Position numbers and translations under genes: made by a program. From Flaviaesturariibacter aridisoli (GTDB lineage: Bacteria > Bacteroidota > Bacteroidia > Chitinophagales > Chitinophagaceae): a DNA stretch of 37,539 bases. Numbering within the stretch: the first letter of the stretch is position 1; every line of letters starts with the position of its first letter. A model generated the notes under the pieces. The model saw only the letters and a program-made list of their open reading frames with translations, had not been told where the DNA came from and made no database searches. Of this stretch, positions 11,821 to 18,600 are shown piece by piece. The DNA is taken from NCBI RefSeq assembly GCF_004343705.1, contig NZ_SKFH01000035.1, positions 1 to 37,539 on the forward strand, read 5' to 3'.

Positions 11821-12828
11821 TCAGTTGTGTTCCAGTATGGTCCGCTTGACACCGAAGCCGATCGTGTACGGGGTGCCGTTGGGATTGGGCTGGAATTCAT
11901 ACAATACGTATTCCTGCGCAACGAGGCCGACGCCGCGGGCATATTGTTCGCGGGCAAAAGAGCGGAAGCCGAAGGGCAGGTACGCCGTCGTGGTGTCTTC
12001 GCCGTTGCCGTAGGTCCAGCTGTTGTTGTAATACTCGTAGTTGCGGCCCAGGGTGGGCAGTGTTTCGATACCGTTGAGCACTACGGGGCGGTTGGTGAAG
12101 TTGTACACCGACAGCAGGCGGCCCGGCGGGGGCGTTGCCGGCGGCGTGAGGGTGATCGTGTTGGCCGTGCTGTTGCCGCGGAGCCAAACGAGCTTAGAGC
12201 CGGTGGGGATCTGCACGCTGCTGCCGCTGACGTCGATGGTGTCGGGAAGGAGCTGCTCGTTCACGATGTCCACCGATGCCACGCCGCTATAGCTTTTACC
12301 GTTCAGGGTCAGGTCCTGGTTCACACCGGTTACGGTAAAATCCCAGTCGGCGATGTTGTTGTCGTTGTCGAAGGCGTACAGGTTGTTGTAGGGGTCGGCG
12401 CCGAGGAAGCGGTTGCCGCGCCAGGCAGCGCCTTCGCGCACGGGCGTGGTGAGACGGATGCTGCGCATATTGTCTTCCTGTAACTCGTAGGTGCCGGCGG
12501 TGACGGTGGCGAGGAACGTGCCTGCGGGCATCCAGGCTCCACTCCCGTTGACGTTCCGCAGCGAGCGGAAGATGCGCCAGGCGGGGCGCCCGAGCGCATC
12601 GGTCACGATCGTATCCACGAGGTGGCGCTCCTGGTAGGAATGCCATTCGGTGGTCCGGCCGGAGTTGGTATACACGGTGGAATCGAGGCGGTAGATGATG
12701 TATTTGCCCGGCTGGAGGCTCAGGTACTGGTCAGGTGTTTCCGGCAGCAGTTCTTCCTTGGAGCTCTTGCAGGCCAGGAACGAGGCCGGCAGCGCTGCGA
12801 GGAGCAGGAACGGGACGATTTTTCGCAT
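11821..12828 (-). CDS. Predicted lipoprotein of unknown function
   Basis: This 335-residue protein starts MRKIVPFLLLAALPASFLAC, a type II signal peptide with the lipidated cysteine at 20. The mature part is rich in Thr, Asn, Tyr and beta-forming residues (KYIIYRLDSTVYTNSGR, YEYYNNSWTYGNGEDT), with no recognised catalytic motif. The pattern resembles small outer-membrane-associated lipoproteins common in Bacteroidota. The gene sits 5 nt before the subtilase gene, suggesting a two-gene operon and possibly a shared surface role. A near-consensus -7 box (TAGTTTTA) lies 46 nt upstream of the ATG. Function is not recognised. Confidence 0.75.
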   Translation of the reverse strand: MRKIVPFLLLAALPASFLACKSSKEELLPETPDQYLSLQPGKYIIYRLDSTVYTNSGRTTEWHSYQERHLVDTIVTDALGRPAWRIFRSLRNVNGSGAWMPAGTFLATVTAGTYELQEDNMRSIRLTTPVREGAAWRGNRFLGADPYNNLYAFDNDNNIADWDFTVTGVNQDLTLNGKSYSGVASVDIVNEQLLPDTIDVSGSSVQIPTGSKLVWLRGNSTANTITLTPPATPPPGRLLSVYNFTNRPVVLNGIETLPTLGRNYEYYNNSWTYGNGEDTTTAYLPFGFRSFAREQYARGVGLVAQEYVLYEFQPNPNGTPYTIGFGVKRTILEHN

Positions 12829-12874
12829 AAGTTAGAAGTATTCAATCCCGGTGCCAGGCGGCAGCCCGGGTGTT

Positions 12875-12882
12875 TAAAACTA
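12875..12882 (-). promoter_or_regulatory. Putative -7 element of the lipoprotein-subtilase operon
   Basis: TAGTTTTA on the minus strand is one mismatch from TAnnTTTG, in the 73-bp gap between mnmA and the lipoprotein gene. Confidence 0.35.
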
Positions 12883-12901
12883 CGGATAAATCGCCTACCG
12901 C

Positions 12902-13996
12902 CTAATACCGCTGGATGATCCCGCCGCCGATGACGTCGTTGCCCTCGTAGAATACGGCGCTCTGACCCGGTGCGATACCCTTGGCCTTTTCGAAAAAACG
13001 CACCTGCACGCCGCCGTCGGCGGGCACCAGTTCCGACACGGTGCCGGCGTCTTTGTAGCGGATCTTTGTTTTCGCCTCCATGCCTTCGCCGATGCCGTCG
13101 TACTTGATCCAGTTGATCTTGCCCACGAACATTTCATCGCGGTCGAGGTCGGCCTCGTCGCCGAGGGTCACGGTGTTGGTGTCGGGGTCGATGCTGGTTA
13201 CATACACCGGCTTCCCGAAGGTGATGTCGAGGCCCTTGCGCTGCCCGATGGTATAGAAGGGGTAGCCCTTGTGGCGGCCAAGGATGTTTCCGGCTTTGTC
13301 CACGAACGCACCACCGGCCACGCGCTCCTCGAGCCCGTCCACCTTGCGTCGGAGGAAGCCGCGGTAGTCGTTGTCGGGCACGAAGCAAATCTCGTAGCTC
13401 TCGGCTTTCTTGGCCAGCTCGGGGTAGCCGAAATCGTGCGCCATCTGGCGGATCTCGGTCTTGCGGTAATTGCCCAACGGCAGAAGCGTGCGGCTCATCA
13501 GGTCCTGTTCGAGGCCCCACAGCACGTAGCTCTGGTCCTTCGTCTCGTCGATGCCCTTCGAAATATAGTAGCGGCCGTTGCCGTGCTGCGCCACGGAGGC
13601 GTAGTGACCGGTGGCGATGAACTCGCAGTCGAGGGCGTCGGCCCGCTTCAGCAGGGCGCGCCACTTGATGTGCGTATTGCACAGCACGCAGGGGTTGGGG
13701 GTGCGGCCGGCGAGGTATTCGTCCACAAAATTCTCCACCACGAAGGAGCCGAACTCGTCGCGGATGTCGAGGATGTAATGGGGGAAGCCGTGCTCAACGG
13801 CGGCGGCGCGCGCGTCGTTGAAGGAATCGAGGTTGCAGCAGCCGGTCTCTTTCTTGGAACCACCCGAGGCGGTGTAGTCCCAGGTTTTCATGGTAATGCC
13901 GACTACTTCATAGCCCTGCTCGTGGAGCATGAGGGCCGTTACGGTGCTGTCGATGCCGCCGCTCATGGCGACCAGCACTTTTCCTTTTTTGCTCAT
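12902..13996 (-). CDS. mnmA: tRNA-specific 2-thiouridylase MnmA
   Basis: This 364-residue enzyme forms 2-thiouridine at position 34 of Lys, Glu and Gln tRNAs. The PP-loop SGGIDS lies at 12-17. Residues NPCVLCN (101-107) hold the catalytic cysteine C106, and YEICFVPDN holds C204, the second catalytic cysteine. The ATP- and tRNA-binding segments IATGHYA (127-133) and DQSYVLWGL (154-162) are also present. The start at 13996 is chosen because it directly precedes KVLVAMSGGIDST; an in-frame ATG 57 codons upstream would translate low-complexity repeat DNA. A perfect -7 box TATTTTTG lies 42 nt upstream of the start. It is the first gene of a same-strand series with the lipoprotein and subtilase, but a separate promoter is likely for those. 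Confidence 0.97.
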   Translation of the reverse strand: MSKKGKVLVAMSGGIDSTVTALMLHEQGYEVVGITMKTWDYTASGGSKKETGCCNLDSFNDARAAAVEHGFPHYILDIRDEFGSFVVENFVDEYLAGRTPNPCVLCNTHIKWRALLKRADALDCEFIATGHYASVAQHGNGRYYISKGIDETKDQSYVLWGLEQDLMSRTLLPLGNYRKTEIRQMAHDFGYPELAKKAESYEICFVPDNDYRGFLRRKVDGLEERVAGGAFVDKAGNILGRHKGYPFYTIGQRKGLDITFGKPVYVTSIDPDTNTVTLGDEADLDRDEMFVGKINWIKYDGIGEGMEAKTKIRYKDAGTVSELVPADGGVQVRFFEKAKGIAPGQSAVFYEGNDVIGGGIIQRY

Positions 13997-14038
13997 GTTT
14001 TCGGTCCTGCCCGGGAGTTCAAAGCTCCGGCCAGGGTG

Positions 14039-14046
14039 CAAAAATA
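14039..14046 (-). promoter_or_regulatory. -7 promoter element of mnmA
   Basis: TATTTTTG on the minus strand is a perfect TAnnTTTG match 42 nt upstream of the chosen start. The repeat array 14051-14105 covers the spacer and -33 positions, so no TTTG is visible there. Confidence 0.6.
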
Positions 14047-14050
14047 CAAA

Positions 14051-14105
14051 GGTTCTCAGGGTTTTCAGGGTTCTTAAGGGTTCTTTGGGTTTCCGTGGTT
14101 CCGGA
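14051..14105. repeat. Degenerate 9-bp tandem repeat (GGTTCTCAG-like)
   Basis: Six units follow one another: GGTTCTCAG, GGTTTTCAG, GGTTCTTAAG, GGTTCTTTG, GGTTTCCGT and GGTTCCGGA. All start with GGTT, with one 1-bp insertion. They sit directly upstream of the mnmA -7 box. Confidence 0.7.
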
Positions 14106-14228
14106 AGTTCAGAAGGGTTTGGACGAGTTGTGGGCGGTTCGATCCCGGGGTTGCGATGGAAGCTCATAAAAAAACGGAAAAAATGCGTAAAGCGAACTAC
14201 CGCCGAGCCTTATCTGATTACGCGCGGC

Positions 14229-14236
14229 TATCTTCG
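14229..14236 (+). promoter_or_regulatory. Putative -7 element of lipoprotein gene at 14241
   Basis: TATCTTCG is one mismatch from TAnnTTTG and ends 4 nt before the ATG, implying a leaderless message. The same octamer is placed the same way before the Ldh2-family gene at 24422. Confidence 0.45.
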
Positions 14237-14240
14237 CGCC

Positions 14241-15290
14241 ATGAAAGGATTTATCGGAATCTGCTGCGCGTTAACCCTGCTGGCCTGCAATGGCCAGGGC
14301 AAGGGCGGCAGCACCCAGAATGCCGACTCTGCCGGCAAGCAATCAAACCAATCGGTGAAAACGGCGCCACCCGGGACCGCGGAAAGCCGCCAGGCGGTGC
14401 TCGATACGGCCCGCTACGACTCGCTGATGCGCTACGTGGCCAACGGCGACACGTCGGGCCGCTGGCCGGTGAAGAACCAGCCCTACCCGCTGCCCGGCGC
14501 GATCCTGCCTTTCTACCGTCCCATCGCCTACTACGGCAACCTCTACTCCAACAAAATGGGCGCCCTCGGCAAATGGCCCAAGGCCCAGATGATCCCCAAC
14601 CTGCTCGAGGAGGTGAAGAAGTGGAACGCCGCCGATACGGTCATCAAATCGATCCCCTCCCTGCACTATATCGCCGTTACCGCCCAGGGCGCGCCCGGCA
14701 AGGACGGAAAGTACCGCTACCGCATGCCGCTCCACCAGATCGACACGATCCTGAACTGGGCGAAGGAGATCAACGCCATCGTGTTCATCGACGTGCAGAT
14801 CGGCCTCAGCACACTGCAGGACGAGATCCCGCTGTTTGAGAAATTCCTGTCGCTGCCCAACGTGCACCTCGGTATCGACCCCGAATTCGCCATGCTCGGC
14901 AAAGGCGGCAAAAAGCCCGGGTCGGTGATCGGTACAATCGATGCCGCGGACATCAACTGGGTGGGCGACTACCTTGCCAGCATCGTAAAGAAAAACAACC
15001 TGCCGCCCAAGATGTTCATGGTACACCGCTTTACCAAAGGAATGGTGACCAACTACGACAAGATCAAGCTGCGCCCCGAGTTGCAGATCATCATGGATAT
15101 GGACGGCTGGGGCCCCCCGGACCTGAAGAAGGGCACGTACCGCTACTGGATCAACGAGCAGCCGGTGCAGTGGACGGGCTTCAAGCTGTTTTACGTGAAC
15201 GACGTAGAGAAGTCGGGCCAGAAAGAAATGATGACCCGCGAGCAGGTGCTCGGCCTGAAGCCGAAGCCGGTTTACATTCAATACCAATAG
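14241..15290 (+). CDS. Predicted lipoprotein, conserved, function unknown
   Basis: This 349-residue protein begins MKGFIGICCALTLLACNGQ, a lipoprotein signal peptide with the modified cysteine at 16. A polar Ser/Gln/Lys linker follows to about residue 45. The rest looks like one globular domain with alternating strands and helices (ALGKWPKAQMIPNLLEEV, NAIVFIDVQIGLS, NVHLGIDPEFAML, LQIIMDMDGWGPP), compatible with a TIM-barrel, perhaps glycosidase-like; this fold guess is inference. Start chosen at 14241 because it gives the signal peptide; the longer reading frame from 13929 runs antisense through mnmA. A terminator follows at 15332. The role is not recognised. Confidence 0.75.
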   Translation: MKGFIGICCALTLLACNGQGKGGSTQNADSAGKQSNQSVKTAPPGTAESRQAVLDTARYDSLMRYVANGDTSGRWPVKNQPYPLPGAILPFYRPIAYYGNLYSNKMGALGKWPKAQMIPNLLEEVKKWNAADTVIKSIPSLHYIAVTAQGAPGKDGKYRYRMPLHQIDTILNWAKEINAIVFIDVQIGLSTLQDEIPLFEKFLSLPNVHLGIDPEFAMLGKGGKKPGSVIGTIDAADINWVGDYLASIVKKNNLPPKMFMVHRFTKGMVTNYDKIKLRPELQIIMDMDGWGPPDLKKGTYRYWINEQPVQWTGFKLFYVNDVEKSGQKEMMTREQVLGLKPKPVYIQYQ

Positions 15291-15331
15291 CAAGTCTTAC
15301 AATCAGAAGACCGACACCGGAAGCCTGATGT

Positions 15332-15359
15332 AAAAGCCCCCGCCATGCGGGGGCTTTTT
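15332..15359 (+). terminator. Terminator after the 14241 lipoprotein gene
   Basis: AAAAGCCCCCGC-CAT-GCGGGGGCTTTTT is a perfect GC-rich stem with a T tract. Confidence 0.9.
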
Positions 15360-15599
15360 GTGATACATAAGCAAGCGTAAGTCGTTACGTTCGAAAGAAT
15401 CGTTACTGGCACCTTGTGCGGAAACGTGGATCGTATTCCGTCGGCATATCGTCTATTGGGCGGTCTTGCTGCCGTTGCCGGCAACTGGACACGCGCTGCT
15501 AAAGTAGAATGTCCCGATAAAACGGCGGGTCAGCGAACACGGCAATATGATGTACGGAATGGAACAGCTGCCTGTAGTAGATCAGCTACGCCGCGGCTG
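15360..15599. other. 240-bp intergenic stretch with no recognised feature
   Basis: The stretch between the terminator and the convergent anti-sigma-like gene holds only short reading frames with no plausible start, no promoter box near a start, and no strong hairpin. CGTTAC occurs three times around 15380-15405, without clear meaning. Confidence 0.5.
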
Positions 15600-15959
15600 T
15601 TACTGGCCGGCCCTGAGGCGCACTACAAGGAAGGCCACGATGACCAGTAGTAATACGGTAACGAGTGTGAGCAGGAGCCAGGGCTCGATGCGGGCCGTCT
15701 TTCCGCGGCGGCTGCGGCGCTTCTGTGTTTTTTTCCGGAGGTCGTGATTGAGTGCGTCTACGATGCCGGGCAGCTTCCCGGAGTCGGGGAGGGCCTGCAG
15801 GCCCTCGAGTGCGTCGGCCTCGAAGTCGTTGTCGAGCAATTGCGCCTCCAGCTCGTGCTGCCGCTCGGGCGCGAGGTGGCCCTCCAGGTAGCGCAGCAGC
15901 GTTTCCTGGTCTACCTCGGAGTGGAGGCTGGATAATATGTCTTTGAGGCGCTCGTTCAT
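15600..15959 (-). CDS. Small tail-anchored membrane protein, possible anti-sigma factor
   Basis: This 119-residue protein overlaps the upstream ECF sigma gene by ATGA, so translation is coupled. Residues 18-55 (DQETLLRYLEGHLAPE ... ALEGLQ) match a pattern I know from the cytoplasmic N-termini of Bacteroidota membrane proteins partnered with sigma factors (YL.G.L...E...E...DALEG). A basic stretch KKTQKRRSRRGK precedes a single transmembrane helix at about 91-114, followed by only a few residues. It would be anchored with its N-terminus inside and almost nothing in the periplasm. There is no zinc-binding HxxxCxxC motif of classical ZAS anti-sigma factors, so the assignment rests on context and the N-terminal pattern. 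Confidence 0.65.
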   Translation of the reverse strand: MNERLKDILSSLHSEVDQETLLRYLEGHLAPERQHELEAQLLDNDFEADALEGLQALPDSGKLPGIVDALNHDLRKKTQKRRSRRGKTARIEPWLLLTLVTVLLLVIVAFLVVRLRAGQ

Positions 15960-16504
15960 AACGGGTTCTCTTTCAGCTTGCGCTCCAGCAGGATCCGCAG
16001 GTTGCGCTTGCCGTTCTGGATGTAGCTTTTGACCTGCAGCAGCGAGTAGCCGGTAGCGTCGCTGATCTGCTGGTAGCTCTTTTTTTCCAGGTAAAACAAA
16101 GTTACGCACTGGCGCTGCTCGTTGCCGAGTTCGCCCAGCGCCCATTCGAGGTGACGGTAGATTTGCTCGTTGGCCAACAGCTCGTCGCGGCGGTCTTCGG
16201 GTGCTGCGAACGAGTGGTCGTCGATATCCTGCATCCGCCGTCCCTGCGTACTGCGCAACTTCATCAGGCAATGGTTCTTGGCCACCATATACAGCCAGGA
16301 TTTAAAAAAGTCGATCTTGAAGCGGCCTGCTTCGGTGAGCACTTTTAGAAACACCTGCTGCACCGCGTCGCGGGCTTCCTGTTCGTCTTTTAGGTACTTG
16401 AGGCATACGCCGAGCAGCAACAGGGTATAGCGCTCCAGCAGGTGGCCGAGCCATTCCTGGTCGCCGCTGGCGTAGTACTGGGCCAGCAGCTCGTTGTCGG
16501 TCAT
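15956..16504 (-). CDS. ECF-type RNA polymerase sigma factor
   Basis: This 182-residue protein has the two-domain layout of extracytoplasmic-function sigma factors. Region 2 covers about 20-90, with DEQEARDAVQQVFLKVL (43-59) and the -10 recognition segment FFKSWLYMVAKNHCLMKLR. A short linker follows, then region 4 at about 125-175 with the HTH YQQISDATGYSLLQVKSYI. Start at 16504 is chosen because it begins the sigma-2 domain (MTDNELLAQYYASGD); upstream in-frame sequence is the heptad-repeat DNA. It is followed by, and overlaps 4 bp with, a small membrane protein that probably controls it. Its regulon cannot be deduced here; there is no adjacent SusC/SusD-like pair. Confidence 0.92.
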   Translation of the reverse strand: MTDNELLAQYYASGDQEWLGHLLERYTLLLLGVCLKYLKDEQEARDAVQQVFLKVLTEAGRFKIDFFKSWLYMVAKNHCLMKLRSTQGRRMQDIDDHSFAAPEDRRDELLANEQIYRHLEWALGELGNEQRQCVTLFYLEKKSYQQISDATGYSLLQVKSYIQNGKRNLRILLERKLKENPL

Positions 16505-16571
16505 ATGGGGCACGCGGGGCGGCAGAAGCGTCGGTTTGCTGTAAAGATGCGGAATCGGCCGGAATTCCATA

Positions 16572-16600
16572 CGGCAATCGGCAATCGGTAATCGGTAAAT
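16572..16600. repeat. Heptanucleotide tandem repeat CGGCAAT/CGGTAAT
   Basis: CGGCAAT twice, then CGGTAAT and CGGTAAAT run head to tail at 7-bp spacing, upstream of the ECF sigma gene. Confidence 0.75.
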
Positions 16601-16611
16601 CGCGATGCGCG

Positions 16612-16642
16612 GCAAAAAGAACGGATGCCGAAGGCATCCGTT
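16612..16642 (-). terminator. Terminator of the crcB-ppa operon
   Basis: On the minus strand AACGGATGCC-TTC-GGCATCCGTT forms a perfect 10-bp stem followed by CTTTTTG. It lies about 70 nt after the last gene of the operon. Confidence 0.8.
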
Positions 16643-16692
16643 GTAAGTAGGTATACTCCCTTTCCAAAGGGAAGGGCAGGAGGGGGGCTTCC

Positions 16693-16716
16693 ACGCTTCA
16701 CGCTTCACGCTTCACG
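16693..16716. repeat. Heptanucleotide tandem repeat ACGCTTC
   Basis: Three perfect copies of ACGCTTC plus a partial copy. The stop codon of the TauE/SafE-type gene (16712-16714) lies within the array. Confidence 0.8.
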
Positions 16717-17146
16717 AGTCCTGCGGCGCGCGGGGCACGGTCGCGGTCTCATTGGTTCGTGCCACTTCCTTGATCTTTTTGTCCAGGAAGAGCATTTTAA
16801 AAGCAATAAGAATGAGCATGATGGCGAAGATCTTTTTCACCGTGTCCTGCGGAAGGGAAAGCGCAATGCGGCTTCCTACATACCCGCCAAGCACGAAGCC
16901 GAGGGCCACGAGCCACACGGCGTGCCAGCTGACGTACTCCTGCCGGTGAAACTGCCATACGGCCAGGATGCCCACGGGGAGCAGCAGGATGCCGAGCGAG
17001 GTGCCCTGGGCCATCTTTTGCGAGTAGCCGAGGAAGTAAACCAGCGCCGGAACGATGACGATGCCGCCGCCGATCCCGACGAGGCCACCCAGGATACCGG
17101 CAACGAGACCAACGATCAGCAGGATCAGCACCAGTTGAGCGTCCAT
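16712..17146 (-). CDS. TauE/SafE (TSUP) family transporter, short form
   Basis: This 144-residue membrane protein has about four transmembrane helices and the TSUP motif region LVAGILGGLVGIGGG at the N-terminus, followed by PALVYFLG. Family members export or import sulfite, sulfonates or other anions; many have 240-260 residues made of two such halves, so this half-length form would need to dimerise. Start at 17146 (MDAQLVLIL) is preferred; an ATG 10 codons earlier would overlap ppa. It is the last gene of the lipoprotein-crcB-ppa operon, 10 nt after ppa. Its substrate is unknown; in this context an anion is a reasonable guess. Confidence 0.85.
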   Translation of the reverse strand: MDAQLVLILLIVGLVAGILGGLVGIGGGIVIVPALVYFLGYSQKMAQGTSLGILLLPVGILAVWQFHRQEYVSWHAVWLVALGFVLGGYVGSRIALSLPQDTVKKIFAIMLILIAFKMLFLDKKIKEVARTNETATVPRAPQDS

Positions 17147-17156
17147 GTGTTTGGTA

Positions 17157-17714
17157 TTAGTGCGTGAAGTTTTCACGGTATAAATCTATGGCATCGCCGA
17201 TGATCTTGTAAGCGGTTTCGCGCGGCTGGAAATCTTCGATGATCACTTCCTTGTTCTCGAGCACCTTGTATTGCTCGAAATAGTTCTTCAGCTCGTTGAA
17301 GAAGTGGCGCGGCAGGTCGCTGATCTCGCGCATGTGGTTTACGGAGGGGTCGTTGGCGGCGATGGCGATGATCTTGTCGTCTTCCTCGCCGTTGTCGATC
17401 ATCTGCATGTTGCCGATGACGGTGGCTTCCACGAGGCAGAGCGCCTGGATGGACTGCGAGCAGAGCACGAGGATGTCGAGTGGGTCACCGTCGAGGCCGA
17501 GCGTCTGTGGAATAAAGCCGTAGTTGACGGGGTAGTGAAACGACGAGTAGATGACGCGGTCGAGCTTGAGCAGGCCGGTTTCCTTGTCGATCTCATACTT
17601 CGTGCGGGAGCCCTGCGGGATCTCGATGAGGGCGTTCACCTGTGTCGGAGCGTCGGCGCCATAGGTGGCGCCGTGCCAGGGATGCAGCACCTGCAGGCTG
17701 GGGATTTTCTTCAT
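17157..17714 (-). CDS. ppa: Inorganic pyrophosphatase, family I
   Basis: This 185-residue soluble enzyme hydrolyses pyrophosphate to phosphate, pulling biosynthetic reactions forward. The family I signature DGDPLD lies at 75-80 (metal ligands D75, D77 and D80), with EIPQGSRTKYEID (31-43), the tyrosine segment HYPVNYGFIP (60-69) and EEDDKIIAI (110-118). Length and motifs are complete. Its ATG overlaps the crcB stop by ATGA, so the two are translationally coupled. Family I enzymes are classically inhibited by fluoride, which gives the pairing with a fluoride exporter a clear logic. Confidence 0.96.
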   Translation of the reverse strand: MKKIPSLQVLHPWHGATYGADAPTQVNALIEIPQGSRTKYEIDKETGLLKLDRVIYSSFHYPVNYGFIPQTLGLDGDPLDILVLCSQSIQALCLVEATVIGNMQMIDNGEEDDKIIAIAANDPSVNHMREISDLPRHFFNELKNYFEQYKVLENKEVIIEDFQPRETAYKIIGDAIDLYRENFTH

Positions 17715-18070
17715 GAGGGAATTGCTTTGTAGCCCGCGAAGGTAGCCAGCAAACCGCCAAGGAAGGTGCCCGCAGCGTATAAAAAGAAGGAGAGGTTCCG
17801 TTGCTGCTGGAGCAACGCATTGCTTTCCTGCGAAAAGGCCGAGAGCGTGGTAAAGCCGCCACAGAAGCCGCTCATCAGTAGTTGCCGGCCACTGTCGGGC
17901 ATGGAGCCCCGGTCGGCGAGGCCCCAGAACAGACCCATCAGGAGGCAGCCCGCCAGGTTAACACCCAGGGTGCCCCAGGGGAATGCCCCGACGTTGAAAA
18001 AGTACTGCAGGGCGAAGCGGAGCATGCTGCCCATCGCGCCACCCAGCCCAACCCAGAGGAACGCTTTCAT
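17711..18070 (-). CDS. crcB: Fluoride ion channel/exporter CrcB (Fluc)
   Basis: This 119-residue protein with four transmembrane helices forms dual-topology dimers that let fluoride leave the cell. Family motifs: GLGGAMGSMLRFALQ (8-22), GTLGVNLAGCLLMG (33-46) with the pore asparagine N38, and GFCGGFTTLSAFS (68-80). In most family members I know the last motif reads TTFSTF and gives two pore phenylalanines; here the first is Leu76, while Phe79 is kept. The gene lies 4 nt after a lipoprotein gene and overlaps ppa by 4 bp. No fluoride-riboswitch-like leader was found between it and its upstream neighbour. Confidence 0.94.
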   Translation of the reverse strand: MKAFLWVGLGGAMGSMLRFALQYFFNVGAFPWGTLGVNLAGCLLMGLFWGLADRGSMPDSGRQLLMSGFCGGFTTLSAFSQESNALLQQQRNLSFFLYAAGTFLGGLLATFAGYKAIPS

Positions 18071-18074
18071 GGAC

Positions 18075-18482
18075 TTATTTAGGAGTGCTGAGGTAGGTGT
18101 ATTTGAGGTCTACGAGCCATTTGCCGGCCGAGCGGAACACCAGGAGCGAATCGCGCGTCTGGCGGTAGGAGTTGTCGTATACGATGATGCTGCTGCTATC
18201 GTTGACCTTGCGGGTGTCGTAGATGCGGATGGTGGCATCCTGGTAGTGACGGTTCTCCTCGCGGCTCAGGCGCGAGCGCTGATCGGCGGCAACCTTCAGC
18301 AACTGGCTGTTGGCGGAGTCGGTGAGCATATACTCACGTGCCTTGTCGAAGTCGTTGTTCAGGGATGCGCGCAGGAAGTTGCGGGCAGCATCCATATCGC
18401 TGTCGGAGGTCGTGGGCGGTGTCGTGTCGGAGCATCCGCACAGGAGCACAAGGCCGAGGGCTGGCAGCAGGAGTTTCGTCAT
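18075..18482 (-). CDS. Small lipoprotein, possible DUF4878/NTF2-like domain
   Basis: This 135-residue protein begins MTKLLLPALGLVLLCGCSD, with the lipidated cysteine at 17. The mature domain (DAARNFLRASLNNDFDKAREYML ... YRQTRDSLLVFRSAGKWLVDLKYTY) has the helix-then-curved-sheet pattern of NTF2-like lipoproteins such as DUF4878; this is a fold guess, not a proven family match. Start at 18482 is set by the signal peptide; the longer in-frame ORF begins inside the phoH gene. It is the first gene of the lipoprotein-crcB-ppa-TSUP unit. TTTCTTTG (18488-18495, minus) ends 5 nt before the ATG and may be a weak -7 box. Confidence 0.7.
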   Translation of the reverse strand: MTKLLLPALGLVLLCGCSDTTPPTTSDSDMDAARNFLRASLNNDFDKAREYMLTDSANSQLLKVAADQRSRLSREENRHYQDATIRIYDTRKVNDSSSIIVYDNSYRQTRDSLLVFRSAGKWLVDLKYTYLSTPK

Positions 18483-18551
18483 TGCTGCAAAGAAAGCGAC
18501 AATCTGCAAAAGGGAGCCATGAGAGTTGTCACCCCTGGTTAGCCCGTGTGA

Positions 18552-18583
18552 TAAAAAAAGCCGCGGAGGGTTCCGCGGCTTTG
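18552..18583. terminator. Terminator of phoH (bidirectional stem)
   Basis: AAAGCCGCGGA-GGG-TTCCGCGGCTTT forms a strong stem; on the minus strand it is followed by seven T residues, 18 nt after the phoH stop. Confidence 0.88.
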
Positions 18584-18600
18584 GTTCCAAAAGTACTTCC

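Noticed and set aside
13929-14240. A 104-codon N-terminal extension of the lipoprotein gene at 14241
   Set aside because: It runs antisense through mnmA and repeat DNA, and would bury a clean lipoprotein signal peptide.
15414-15650. A 78-codon plus-strand frame in the gap after 15359
   Set aside because: No promoter box near its start, no recognisable pattern, and its end overlaps the convergent anti-sigma-like gene.
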